DNA of 64,000 bases from Polyangiaceae bacterium. GTDB lineage: Bacteria; Myxococcota_A; Polyangia; Polyangiales; Polyangiaceae. Each line of letters starts with the position of its first letter. Within the stretch, counting starts at the first letter, position 1. The DNA lies in contig JADLEQ010000055.1 of NCBI GenBank assembly GCA_020846005.1, forward strand, positions 1 to 64,000, in the 5' to 3' direction. The notes under the pieces were generated by a model. The model was not told where the DNA came from and did no database searches. It worked only from the letters and a program-made list of their open reading frames with translations. Positions 18,047 through 26,531 of the stretch are shown piece after piece. A program made the translations under genes and the position numbers.

Positions 18047-19087
18047 ATGACCTCGGGAGGTCATCCAGGCGGCGCGGCTGCGGAGGCGGCCGTCGTCAGC
18101 GCGTGCGTCGGGGCCGTCCTCGCCGCCGGCTTGCTGCAACAGGTGGTGGTGCTCGGGGTACCGGCGCCGTCGCTCGGGCTCGCGAACTTCCTCGTCCCCG
18201 CGGCCGTGGGCGGTGGCTTCGGCGCGCTGCTCGTGCGGATCCGCCGCCTGAGGCGTCGCCAGGACGCCCTCCTCCTGGAGCTGGCGCTGCGCGAGCGGGA
18301 GCTGGCCGCCGGCAAGTTGGTGCTCGAGCGCGAGGTCGACGAGCGTACCCGCGAGCTCCGCGAGGCGTACGCCCAGCTCGCCCACGCGCAGAAGCTCGAG
18401 GCCGTGGGCCGCATGGCGGGGAGCGTCGCCCACGACTTCGCGAACATGCTCACGATCGTGAACATCTGCGCCGACCAGCTCCGCTCGTCGGTCACCGGCG
18501 ACGCGCGCGCGAGCGAGCTGGTGGGGGAGGTGCTGGCGGCGTCCGAGCGCGCGGCGAGCATCAGCAAGCAGCTGCTGCAATTCGCGCGCAAGGATCCCGG
18601 GCGGCTCGAGCCCGTGGAGCTGGTGCGCCTGGTGCGCAACGTCCGCCCGATGCTCGAGCGGCTCCTCGGCGAGGCGGTGACGCTGGACGCAACGCGCCTG
18701 GAGGAGGCCTGTGTCCGCGCGGATCCGGGCCAGCTCGAGCAGGTCCTGGTGAACCTGGTGGCGAACGCGCGCGACGCGGGGGCCCGGCACGTGACGATCG
18801 ATCTGGCGCGCCAGCGCGCCGAGGCGCTCCCGCCCACCGTCCGGTCGGCGGCGTCGAGCGCCACCGTCCGGCTGGCGATCACGGACGACGGCGGCGGGAT
18901 GCCGGAGGAGGTGCGGGTCCGCGCCCTCGACCCGTTCTACACGACCAAGGCGGAGGGCGCGGGCACGGGGCTCGGGCTCTCCGCCGCGTATGGGATCGTC
19001 CGCGCCGCCGGCGGGGACGTCGTCATCGAGAGCACGCCCGGGAGCGGCACGACGGTCGCGGTGTTCCTGCCGCCCGCGCCCGCGTGA
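18047..19087 (+). CDS. Membrane-bound orphan histidine kinase
   Basis: This 346-residue sensor kinase has two predicted transmembrane segments (about residues 15-35 and 43-62) joined by a very short loop, so there is no extracellular sensor domain. A coiled-coil signalling helix follows. The phosphoacceptor box is VAH129DFANMLT, and the ATPase domain has the N box (LVNLVANARDAG), G1 (DDGGGMP), F box (DPFYTTK) and G2 (GTGLGLS). No response regulator is adjacent, so it is an orphan. It diverges from the ATP-grasp/SDR pair. It may sense membrane state or serve a distant partner. Confidence 0.9.
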   Translation: MTSGGHPGGAAAEAAVVSACVGAVLAAGLLQQVVVLGVPAPSLGLANFLVPAAVGGGFGALLVRIRRLRRRQDALLLELALRERELAAGKLVLEREVDERTRELREAYAQLAHAQKLEAVGRMAGSVAHDFANMLTIVNICADQLRSSVTGDARASELVGEVLAASERAASISKQLLQFARKDPGRLEPVELVRLVRNVRPMLERLLGEAVTLDATRLEEACVRADPGQLEQVLVNLVANARDAGARHVTIDLARQRAEALPPTVRSAASSATVRLAITDDGGGMPEEVRVRALDPFYTTKAEGAGTGLGLSAAYGIVRAAGGDVVIESTPGSGTTVAVFLPPAPA

Positions 19088-19097
19088 GCCGGCGAGG

Positions 19098-20795
19098 TCA
19101 GAGGCAGGTCTCGATGGCGCGCACGTGTGGGACGTGCCCGGCCGGGATCACCGGGACGCTCGAGAGGGAGAACCGCTCGGGGAGAACGAGATCTCGTGTC
19201 CGGTAGAGTACGTCCACGAAGTACACCGTATTGGCCGCGAATGGCGCGGCGACCACCGCCTGGTACAGCCCGCCCCCCGCGCCGGAGAGCTCGACGCTCC
19301 CGAAGGCGAAGGCGTCGTCGTTGCTCCACCAGTACTTGACCTCCTGCACCTCGAGCTGGCTCCCGCCGGCGTCGACCTGCGCCGTGACGAAGGTCGCCGG
19401 TCCGGCGGCGACGGCGGTCACCACCGGCGCCGCCGGGATCGTGGCGTAGCGCGAGTCCGTGCCGAACCAGCGCGCGAACCACGCGCGTTGCCCGCCCTTC
19501 GCGCGCTCCTCCGCGCGCGCCTCGATGGTCGCCGCGCTCTCGATTCCGGAGAGGGCGTAGCAGCCGTGATCGAAGTTGCCTGCGAGCGAGGTGCGCTTCT
19601 CCGCCCCCGGGATCGCGCTCCAGGTCGCGACGTGGGCCGTGAGCGGGAAGAATTCGTCCGTCGTCCCGTTCACCATGAGGACGTTCGCGCTCGTCCCCGG
19701 CAACAGGACGTCGGCGCCGATCGTGCCGAGGAGCGTCGACCACTCGGGGCTCGCCGTGGAGAGGCCCGCCTTCGCCAGGAGCGTGTGCTGCCACGCGGCC
19801 GGGGCCTCGGTCGCTACGCCCCACGCCCCGGTGCCGCTGAGCGGCACCGCCGCCACCACGCGATCGTCGACGGCCGCGCTCATCAGCGTGGCGACGGCGC
19901 CAGCCGAGAAGCCCGTCATGCCGAGGCGAGAGGGGTCCACGTCGGACCGGGCGCCGAGGCAGGTGAGCCCCCGCATCGCCGCGACGGAGTGCGCCCAGAA
20001 CCAGCTCCCGCGCGGATCCTGGAGCACGTCGAACATACGGTAGCCGTTCCCGTGGCTCGACGGCAGCCCCTCCGAGGTATTGGTGGCGTCCGTACCTCCC
20101 CCAGGACCGGTGTAGGCGAGGGTCATCGTCTTCAGCAGCGCGGCGAGGCCGGTAGCGTGATCCTCCTCGGAGTAGCCGCCCAGCCCGTGAGCCTGCACGA
20201 CCCCGGGCAGCGCCGCCGCGACCGACGCAGGCCGCGCGGCGAAGCCCCGGATCCGGATCGGCACGAGCGCGCCACCCACCGACTCCCAGGAGCGGTAGCT
20301 CACGTCCCACACGGAGACGAGCACGCCGTCCTTCAGGACGGTGCGCGGGTTCGTGAACGTGCACTCCGCGGTCGCGGGATCGCGGATGGCGGGCAGGTCG
20401 AAGAGCGGCGCCGAGCCGCCGCTGCCCGCCGCGCCGCTCGCGCCGCCCGACCCGCCGCTCCCGCCGCCGGCCCCCGCCGCGCCCGCGCCCGCCGCGCCGG
20501 CCCCGGAGACACCGCCCGCCCCGGAGGCACCGCCCGCCCCGGAGGCACCGCCCGCCCCGGAGACACCGCCCGCCCCGGAGACGCCGCCCGCCCCGGAGAC
20601 ACCGCCCGCCCCGGAGACGCCGCCCGCCCCGGAGACACCGCCCGCCCCGCTCGAACCGTCGTCGCTCGCGTCGGCGCCGCCCGCCCCGCCCGCGGAGCCC
20701 GCGCCACCCGCCTCGGTACCCCCGCAGCCGCTCACGATCGCCGCGAGCACGATCCAACGCGAACGCTGCCGGGGCGACGGTCGCCGGCGCGTCAC
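19098..20795 (-). CDS. Alpha/beta-hydrolase lipoprotein with repeat linker
   Basis: This 565-residue lipoprotein has its lipobox at VSGC (C24). It is followed by a Gly/Ala/Ser linker encoded partly by eight 18-bp tandem repeats. The folded part is an alpha/beta hydrolase with QAHGLGGYS (oxyanion side), the nucleophile elbow G-F-S-A-G, and a late NFDHGCY carrying the likely catalytic His. A C-terminal beta domain carries a W-W-S-N-D-D motif. It starts with GTG at 20795, overlapping the stop codon of the FG-GAP lipoprotein gene (GTGA), so both are co-translated. The substrate is unknown; an esterase or deacetylase is plausible. Confidence 0.85.
   Translation of the reverse strand: MTRRRPSPRQRSRWIVLAAIVSGCGGTEAGGAGSAGGAGGADASDDGSSGAGGVSGAGGVSGAGGVSGAGGVSGAGGVSGAGGASGAGGASGAGGVSGAGAAGAGAAGAGGGSGGSGGASGAAGSGGSAPLFDLPAIRDPATAECTFTNPRTVLKDGVLVSVWDVSYRSWESVGGALVPIRIRGFAARPASVAAALPGVVQAHGLGGYSEEDHATGLAALLKTMTLAYTGPGGGTDATNTSEGLPSSHGNGYRMFDVLQDPRGSWFWAHSVAAMRGLTCLGARSDVDPSRLGMTGFSAGAVATLMSAAVDDRVVAAVPLSGTGAWGVATEAPAAWQHTLLAKAGLSTASPEWSTLLGTIGADVLLPGTSANVLMVNGTTDEFFPLTAHVATWSAIPGAEKRTSLAGNFDHGCYALSGIESAATIEARAEERAKGGQRAWFARWFGTDSRYATIPAAPVVTAVAAGPATFVTAQVDAGGSQLEVQEVKYWWSNDDAFAFGSVELSGAGGGLYQAVVAAPFAANTVYFVDVLYRTRDLVLPERFSLSSVPVIPAGHVPHVRAIETCL
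20503..20646. repeat. 18-bp coding tandem repeat (eight units)
   Basis: Eight units of CCGGAGACACCGCCCGCC, with A/G variation at two positions, encode the Gly-Ala-Gly-Gly-Val/Ala-Ser linker of the hydrolase lipoprotein on the minus strand. Because 18 is a multiple of three, unit gain or loss would change linker length without a frameshift. Confidence 0.95.
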
Positions 20796-23269
20796 GCGGG
20801 CGGCTCGCAGTACACGGCCTGCACGATGCCGCGGTTGTTGCCCTCCCGGCACTCCTGACGGAGCCCCGCGTCGTCGGCGATCATGAAGAGATCGCGCGGC
20901 TCGGTGCCCGTCTGCGACCAGGTGCAGCTCACCGTCTCGCACTCGCCCGGGTTCAGCGCGAGCGTCGAGGTGGCGCTGCACACGCGGGTGCTGCCGTCGT
21001 AGAAGCCGATCGCGATCCCGGCAGCGACGGGAGCCGCGCCGCGGTTGCACACGGGCGCAGCGAGGCGCGCCGCTCCGCCCGAGCAGGTGAAAGAGCTGGC
21101 GCCCGCCGTGAGATCCGGGGTCGACTGCCCGTTGGCGACCCCCGGGACGTTCTGCCGGAAGTTGTTCAGCGACGGGTCGAGCCAGTTCTTCTGCCACTGG
21201 GACGCGCGCGGGATGGTGCCGTTCTCGTTCACGTGCGTCACGTGGTAGGCGTGTTGGTTCCAGATCGTACGGGACTGGACCCACGAGTCACGCGCGTCAG
21301 CGTAGACGCGGATCCCCGAGACGCCGCGCGGGTGCGCCGCCCGGCAGGTGTTCCCGGTACCGGGCGTGCCGGGCGGAGGCGGTGCGCAGGCGAAGCCCTC
21401 GTCGAGGCAGGCGGCGTCCGTCCCTGCAGCGCAGCAGTCGGCGCCGGTCGCGCACCGACAGAGCCCCGCGTCGCAGCTCCCGGACAGACAGTCGGCGGCC
21501 GCGACGCACCGGACACCGGGGAACTGGGTGTCGACGCCCTGCGCGTCCAGCATCTGGCAAGCGATGCCGCTCACGCCGTCCGAGCACGCGAGGTTCGACG
21601 GCGTGACGAGATCCGCGCGGAAGTCGCCGTCGGCGTCGGCGACGATCGGGTTCTCGTACCAGGTGCACGAGGAGCGATACTGGCTGAAGAGGACGGTGCC
21701 GTCGGTGCCGTCGTACACGCGCACGAAGCACTCGTCCGCGTACACCACCTCCGCCTTGCCGTCCCCCTCGAAGTCGAAGACGCTCGAGCCGGTGATGTTG
21801 CTGGAGAGATCCTGCGTGCTGCGCGACCACAGGATCCCGGCCGGGCACGGCCCGGGCACGCCGCTCGCGTCGTCGCAGGCTGCCCCCGCGCCGCAGCTGC
21901 CGCCGCTGCGTGGGGTGCCCGCGCAGTCCGGGTCGAACACGGTCAGGAACGCCTGCCCGGCGACGGCGAGCTCGGGGAGGCCGTCGCCGTCGTAGTCTGC
22001 GATGGTCGGCGGACCGCCGCCCCCGCCTGGGAGCGCCGTCGGCGCCAGCGCCAGGCTGCCGTCGGTGGCCTGGATGCGCACCGCGCCGGGGCCGACGACG
22101 GCGAGCTCCGGCGTGGTCGCCAGCCCGGCGCCGAACGGCCCGAAGTCGGCGACGCCGACGAACCCCGGGCTCGAGGGGCTGGAGCCGGGGAACCACGCCT
22201 CCTGCACCCAGCCCGCGCCGACGGCCCACTCCCACACGGCCGCGCCGTTCGTGAGCTCGAGCTTCGGGTCGTCGTCCAGGTTCGCGAGGACCGGATCGAG
22301 CCCCTGCGAGTGAGAGACCCAGCCGGGCGCGCCGCCAGCGAGCACGGCGCCGTTCGCGCCGCTGAGGACGCTCGACTCGACGATCACCTCTGGCACGTCG
22401 TCGTCGTCGAGATCGTGGATCGACGGCCCCGCCCAACGCACGACCGGCGCGACGCCCGCCGGGCTCTCCCAGAGCACGCTCCACGCGCCCCCCTTGCGGG
22501 TGAAGGCCACGACGGAGCCCACGCCGGATCGGACGACCACCTCCGCGACCGCGTCGCCGTCCAGATCGGCGACCGCGACCGACGCGGAAGACACGAGCCA
22601 GCCGGCGTACCCCGCCGCGCCCCCGCCGAGGTTCGCCTCCACCTCGCAGGTGTCGCCGCGCAGCACGCGCACGATCCCCTGATCCTCCGTGTACCCGCCG
22701 GGCACCGTCGCGGTGAAGGGCGCGACGATGCTCGGCGCCTGTGGCCCCAGCCGGACGACGACCGGCGTCGCCTGCACGTCCGTGTGCGACGGGAAGGGAT
22801 CACCGGCAGGGGGGGTGCGGAATTCGCACTTCACGCGCGGAGAGAAATTGCCCGCGGGGAACCCGACGCCGCAGTCGGCGTCGTACGCGCCCGCGCCCCA
22901 CGGAACACACCCCGTACCCACGACGCACCGGGTGTCGTTCTCGCAGTCGTCGTCGCCCGCGCAAGCCGTCTGCGTCACGCACACCCCGTTGCTGCACACC
23001 TGGCCCTCGTCGCACCCTCCCGCGCAGCCCGCTCCGTCCGCGCTCCACTGGTCGACACCGAGCGTGCCGCCCGACGACGCCGCCGCCCCGCCACCGGCGC
23101 CCGCGTCCGACCGAGCGCCCGAGTCCCGCCCGCCAGCGCCACCTCCGGGCAGCCCACGCCCCTCGGCGTCGGCTGGGTCGGAGCCGCAGCCGGGCGCGAG
23201 GAACGCGGCGACGAGCGCGACGAGCGCCGCGGCCCCCCACGCACGCCGCCAGCTCGCTCCTCGAGGCAT
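20792..23269 (-). CDS. FG-GAP/VCBS repeat surface lipoprotein
   Basis: This 825-residue lipoprotein has its lipobox at LAPGC (C28), a Gly/Ala/Ser-rich linker and two short Cys-rich modules (CDEGQVCSNGVC and one near CENDTRCV). FG-GAP-like repeats follow, with calcium-type loops DLDGDAVAEV, DLDDDDVPEV, DYDGDGLPEL, DFEGDGKAEV and DADGDFRADL, as in integrin-like propellers. Another Cys-rich segment and a CARDB-like domain end the protein. It is probably surface-exposed and adhesive or binding. The ATG at 23269 has TACCAT exactly six bases upstream. The hydrolase lipoprotein gene follows with a 4-base overlap. Confidence 0.87.
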   Translation of the reverse strand: MPRGASWRRAWGAAALVALVAAFLAPGCGSDPADAEGRGLPGGGAGGRDSGARSDAGAGGGAAASSGGTLGVDQWSADGAGCAGGCDEGQVCSNGVCVTQTACAGDDDCENDTRCVVGTGCVPWGAGAYDADCGVGFPAGNFSPRVKCEFRTPPAGDPFPSHTDVQATPVVVRLGPQAPSIVAPFTATVPGGYTEDQGIVRVLRGDTCEVEANLGGGAAGYAGWLVSSASVAVADLDGDAVAEVVVRSGVGSVVAFTRKGGAWSVLWESPAGVAPVVRWAGPSIHDLDDDDVPEVIVESSVLSGANGAVLAGGAPGWVSHSQGLDPVLANLDDDPKLELTNGAAVWEWAVGAGWVQEAWFPGSSPSSPGFVGVADFGPFGAGLATTPELAVVGPGAVRIQATDGSLALAPTALPGGGGGPPTIADYDGDGLPELAVAGQAFLTVFDPDCAGTPRSGGSCGAGAACDDASGVPGPCPAGILWSRSTQDLSSNITGSSVFDFEGDGKAEVVYADECFVRVYDGTDGTVLFSQYRSSCTWYENPIVADADGDFRADLVTPSNLACSDGVSGIACQMLDAQGVDTQFPGVRCVAAADCLSGSCDAGLCRCATGADCCAAGTDAACLDEGFACAPPPPGTPGTGNTCRAAHPRGVSGIRVYADARDSWVQSRTIWNQHAYHVTHVNENGTIPRASQWQKNWLDPSLNNFRQNVPGVANGQSTPDLTAGASSFTCSGGAARLAAPVCNRGAAPVAAGIAIGFYDGSTRVCSATSTLALNPGECETVSCTWSQTGTEPRDLFMIADDAGLRQECREGNNRGIVQAVYCEPPA

Positions 23270-23275
23270 GCGGTG

Positions 23276-23281
23276 ATGGTA
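23276..23281 (-). promoter_or_regulatory. -10-like TACCAT placed for leaderless start
   Basis: On the minus strand TACCAT lies exactly six bases before the ATG at 23269, the spacing expected if transcription begins at the start codon. The intervening CACCGC holds no Shine-Dalgarno sequence. Confidence 0.45.
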
Positions 23282-23337
23282 GCGCCACGCCCAGCCCGCA
23301 CCAAGCCAGCCCCGGGGCTGCGCGCCCGAGACGCGGA

Positions 23338-23838
23338 TCAATCGGCGCGAAACGCCATCACCCAGGCCTCGATGTCCTTGGCCTTGCCCTCGACCAGCTC
23401 CTTCGTGCCGCCGGCCTCGAGGAGGTAGATGTGCGACTCGGTGACCAGCACCGTCACCCAGTAGAGGTGGGGAGTCGCGCCCTGGTCGTGGCCGAAGCGG
23501 AGCATGGTGCCCTCGACGCCCTGCGTCGTCTTCACGTTCGACTTGGACAGCAGCGCGTAGCCGCCGCTCTGCCGCATGTGGTTCTCGACCACCTTCGCCC
23601 AGAACGTGAGCTCGCCCTTCGGCTCATGATCCTTCGCGCGCACCGCGAGCACCAAGCCGTCCGCGCTCGTGGCCCGCCACTCGTAGCCGCGCTCGTCCTG
23701 GTCCTCGAGCTCCACGAACCCGGCCGGCGTCGCCGCCTCGAACGGGAGCCCGCACCCGGCGCAGGCGAGCCCCGCGGTGAGCGCGAGCGCCAGGCCCGCC
23801 AACCTCGACATCTTCCGCACCAGCATCCGCTTCGTCAT
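23338..23838 (-). CDS. Small lipoprotein of unknown function
   Basis: This 166-residue protein has a signal peptide rich in Leu/Ala ending in a Cys cluster (AGLACAGC; C29 or C26 would be lipidated). The mature part is a single alpha/beta domain of about 135 residues with WRATSADGLVLAVRA and a C-terminal helix. The ATG at 23838 has GAGGA about eight bases upstream and begins 11 bases after the DUF4349 gene ends, so the two form an operon. A TTG at 23853 would overlap that stop codon but lacks a ribosome binding site. I do not recognise a family. A membrane-stress role with DUF4349 is only a guess. Confidence 0.8.
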   Translation of the reverse strand: MTKRMLVRKMSRLAGLALALTAGLACAGCGLPFEAATPAGFVELEDQDERGYEWRATSADGLVLAVRAKDHEPKGELTFWAKVVENHMRQSGGYALLSKSNVKTTQGVEGTMLRFGHDQGATPHLYWVTVLVTESHIYLLEAGGTKELVEGKAKDIEAWVMAFRAD

Positions 23839-23849
23839 CGCGTCCTCGA

Positions 23850-24809
23850 TCAAAGGTTGAGGAGAGAGCCCAGCCCGAGCCCGCCGAGCCAGTCGAAGGG
23901 CATGCGCACCGTCGAGCCCACGTGATCGACCGGGCGCGGCTGCAGGACGAGCGTGATCGTGGAGAACGCGACGAGCTCCTGCAGGAGCTTGAGCCTGCCC
24001 TTGATCCGCTCGATGTTGCCCGCCACGCGCTCGAGCTCACGCTCGACGGCCAGCGCCTCCTCGACCTTGTTCGCCTTGAGGAGCAGCGCCTCGAGCCGCT
24101 CGCGCACGACCTCGAGGTTCCGCAGGCGGATCTTCAGGTCGAAGTACTCCTCGGTCACGTCCTTCACGGTCACGTCGCGCCCGAGGACGTCCCCGAGCTT
24201 CATCACCTCGTCGAGCGCGCCGTCGAACTTGCCGCTCGGGACGCGGAAGGTGATCGAACGGTCGTCGCGCCGGACGAGGTAGCCGCCCAGGCTCTTGGCG
24301 AGCTTCTCGGCGTCGTCGAGCGTCTTCTTCGTCTCGAACACGGCCATCGTCACGTTGGCCGTGTAGATGAGCAGCGGCGCCGCGACCGCCTTCGGGCCCC
24401 CCGCGTCCGTGCCGGTGCCCGGCGGCGCCGGCTCCGGAGGCACGCCGGGCTTCGGAGGCGGCGAGTCCGTCGCCTGCCCGCCCGTGGCGCTGGGGGGCGC
24501 GGGAGGCGCGGGCCTCGCCGGCCCCGCCTGGGCGATCGGCTGCGGCGCGGGCGCCGAGCTGCCCCCGCGCTCGCGGTAGAGAGCGACCTCGTCCTGGGCC
24601 TCGGCCTCCGAGTCCGCCATGGGCTCCTCTGAGGCAGTCGTGGCGCCGGCGGCCGACTTGCCGTAGCTGCCCGGGTAACCGCCCGCGTCGGCGGAGTACG
24701 CCGCGCTCCCGCAGGCGCCGAGGATCAGCGCGAGCACGAAGACCGCCAGCTCAGCGGCGATCGCCCGGAGGCGAGTTGAGACGACGGATCGTGGGGGAGA
24801 GCTCAGCAT
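23850..24809 (-). CDS. DUF4349 domain lipoprotein
   Basis: This 319-residue lipoprotein has a long signal peptide with lipobox LGAC (C33). A Pro/Gly-rich linker runs to about residue 145. The DUF4349 domain follows: a beta segment with YLVRRDDRSITFRVP, then a long amphipathic coiled-coil helix (RLRNLEVVRERLEALLLKANKVEEALAVERELERVA family pattern, about residues 225-280). The usual C-terminal membrane helix of DUF4349 proteins is not obvious here. A strong AGGAAGGAG ribosome binding site precedes the ATG. The family's function is unknown; it is often linked to envelope stress. Confidence 0.9.
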   Translation of the reverse strand: MLSSPPRSVVSTRLRAIAAELAVFVLALILGACGSAAYSADAGGYPGSYGKSAAGATTASEEPMADSEAEAQDEVALYRERGGSSAPAPQPIAQAGPARPAPPAPPSATGGQATDSPPPKPGVPPEPAPPGTGTDAGGPKAVAAPLLIYTANVTMAVFETKKTLDDAEKLAKSLGGYLVRRDDRSITFRVPSGKFDGALDEVMKLGDVLGRDVTVKDVTEEYFDLKIRLRNLEVVRERLEALLLKANKVEEALAVERELERVAGNIERIKGRLKLLQELVAFSTITLVLQPRPVDHVGSTVRMPFDWLGGLGLGSLLNL

Positions 24810-24895
24810 CGTGTCGTGCTCCTTCCTTCGCTCGAGGCTCGAACGCGGCAGCGGACGGCAGCTTACACCGGCGCGACGCGGACGGCGCCACTCGT

Positions 24896-25699
24896 TCACT
24901 TCTTTGGCGGCGCGCGGCGGACGACCACCTTCTCGATCTTCGGCGGCGTCACCGGGCGCTCGCCCCGCACCGGCACCGTGGCGAGGGCCTCGAGCGCGGG
25001 CCCGGCCTCGCACTGACCGAAGATCGTGTAGCCGCCGTCGAGGTGCGGCGCGGCGCCGTCCGTCACGAAGAACTGCATGCCGTTGGTGTCGGGGCCGCGG
25101 TTCGCCATGCAGAGCTGGCCCTTCTTGTCGTGCGCGGCGCCGGCCCAGATCTCGTCCGGCAGGTGGAACCCCGGCGAGGGCCCGGCGCCGGTCCCCGCCG
25201 GATCCCCGCCCTGGATCATGAACCCGCGCACGACCCGATGGAACGTGGTGCCGTCGTAGCCGGGCTTCTTCGCCCACTTGCCGTCCGCTCCCTTGAACGG
25301 CCGCAGCCCGCGCGCGATGCCGACGAAGGCCGCGACGGTGATCGGGGCCTTGTCCTCGAACAGCTCGCACTCGAGCGCGCCCTTGTCCGTGGTGAGGACG
25401 GCGGTGAGCTTGCCGTCCTTCGGGAGGCCCTTCGTCGCGTCGGCCAACGACCACACGCCCTTCAGCGGGTCGTCGGCCGACGGCGGGATCTCTTTGACGG
25501 GCTTCGCCTCGACCGGACGGCGCGGCGGCGCCGCGGTGGGGCGCGGCGTCGGGCGAGCCGAGACGAGCGGCGCGGTGCGCGCGGGCACCGCGGAGGGGCG
25601 GGGCTCGGGCATCGGCTCGGCGGGAGCGGACTGACAGGCGACGGCGAGCGACGAAGACGCGACGAGCGCGAGGGGACCCACGGGAGAGGTGCGAGGCAT
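24896..25699 (-). CDS. Cyclophilin-type peptidyl-prolyl isomerase lipoprotein
   Basis: This 267-residue lipoprotein has lipobox LAVAC (C22) and a Pro-rich linker to about residue 75. The rest is a cyclophilin domain with FHRVVRGFMIQGGDP, MANRGPDTNGMQFFV and FGQC motifs. The catalytic Arg of FHRV and the QGGDP loop are present, so it should isomerise prolyl bonds of exported proteins in the periplasm. I chose the ATG at 25699 over 25711: the latter lies inside TATGCT, a good -10 hexamer, seven bases before 25699. Both starts give a workable signal peptide. Confidence 0.92.
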   Translation of the reverse strand: MPRTSPVGPLALVASSSLAVACQSAPAEPMPEPRPSAVPARTAPLVSARPTPRPTAAPPRRPVEAKPVKEIPPSADDPLKGVWSLADATKGLPKDGKLTAVLTTDKGALECELFEDKAPITVAAFVGIARGLRPFKGADGKWAKKPGYDGTTFHRVVRGFMIQGGDPAGTGAGPSPGFHLPDEIWAGAAHDKKGQLCMANRGPDTNGMQFFVTDGAAPHLDGGYTIFGQCEAGPALEALATVPVRGERPVTPPKIEKVVVRRAPPKK

Positions 25700-25706
25700 C
25701 GCCGCC

Positions 25707-25712
25707 AGCATA
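25707..25712 (-). promoter_or_regulatory. -10-like TATGCT before cyclophilin gene
   Basis: TATGCT on the minus strand ends seven bases before the ATG at 25699 and itself contains the alternative ATG at 25711. If it is a promoter element, only the inner ATG can be translated, from a leaderless or nearly leaderless mRNA. Confidence 0.4.
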
Positions 25713-25753
25713 CCGGCGCGCGCCGCCGCGTCGACCTCTCCGTCCCGCGCCGG

Positions 25754-26443
25754 CTACTTGCCGATCACGACGCGCTGGCCGGGAGCGACGCCGTGACGGC
25801 GCGACCAGCCGGCGTTCACCTCCAGCACGTGGGCCGCCGGGCACGGCACGCTCCGCGGCGCCTCGTTCATCACCGGGACCTGCTCGAGGATGCCGGCGAC
25901 GGTGCCGTCCTTCGCGAGGAAGAGCATGTCGAGCGGCAGGCAGGTGTTGCGCATCCAGAAGGAGCGGGGCGCTTCGTGATCCCAGCTGAAGAGCATCCCG
26001 GCGTCCTCCGCGAGCTCCGTGCGGTACATCAGTCCGCGCTCGCGGTGCTCCGGCTCGCGAGCGACCTCGACCGCGACCCGCGGGGCGCCCGGCGCCTCGG
26101 GGAAGGTGACGGCCTGGCGCGGCAGCCGCGGGGCGCCGTCCGGATCCGCGGGGCAGAACCGCGCGGGCTCGGCGGCTCGCGCGGGGGGCTCGCCTAGCGG
26201 CACCACGCAGCGAGCCGCGCTGCCCCCGTCGCGCCCACCCGAGGCAGCGGTCGCCCGAGGTCCGGCAGTGCCGGAGGGCGCGCTCGCGGGCGGTTCGGAC
26301 GCGAGGCCGGTCGTCGCCGCCGGGTCGCGACGGGGCACCGCAGACGCCGCGCGGGCACCGCCCGTGCTGGACGGCTCCTCGACGCGCCCGCACGCGGCCG
26401 CTGCGCCGAGCGCGACCACGAACGCGAGGCGACCGCGGAGCAT
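25754..26443 (-). CDS. DUF192 domain lipoprotein
   Basis: This 229-residue predicted lipoprotein has lipobox AAAC (C18) and an Ala/Ser/Pro-rich linker to about residue 110. The DUF192 domain has EREHR-ERGLMYR, MLFSWDHEAPRSFWMRNTCLPLDMLFL and the C-terminal HVLEVNAGWSRRHGV. These are the hallmark motifs of this small beta-barrel family, whose function is unknown. The GTGCC-type gap to the cyclophilin gene is 42 bases. It diverges from the small Gly-rich lipoprotein gene over 88 bases. A TATCTG hexamer lies seven bases before its ATG. Confidence 0.9.
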   Translation of the reverse strand: MLRGRLAFVVALGAAAACGRVEEPSSTGGARAASAVPRRDPAATTGLASEPPASAPSGTAGPRATAASGGRDGGSAARCVVPLGEPPARAAEPARFCPADPDGAPRLPRQAVTFPEAPGAPRVAVEVAREPEHRERGLMYRTELAEDAGMLFSWDHEAPRSFWMRNTCLPLDMLFLAKDGTVAGILEQVPVMNEAPRSVPCPAAHVLEVNAGWSRRHGVAPGQRVVIGK

Positions 26444-26450
26444 GCCCGAC

Positions 26451-26523
26451 CAGATACCGCCGGAGCGGGCCGGGGAGAAGCCTCCGCGCGCGAGGTGGCG
26501 GCGCCGTCCGATTCCGGTATCCT
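26451..26523. promoter_or_regulatory. Divergent promoter pair with GATACCG/CGGTATC arms
   Basis: The 88-base gap between the DUF192 and Gly-rich lipoprotein genes has TATCTG (26451-26456, minus strand) and TATCCT (26518-26523, plus strand) placed 7 and 8 bases before the two ATGs. The hexamers sit in inverted copies of CGGTATC. This may be the symmetry of two alike leaderless promoters, or an operator. Confidence 0.35.
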
Positions 26524-26531
26524 CGATCGCG

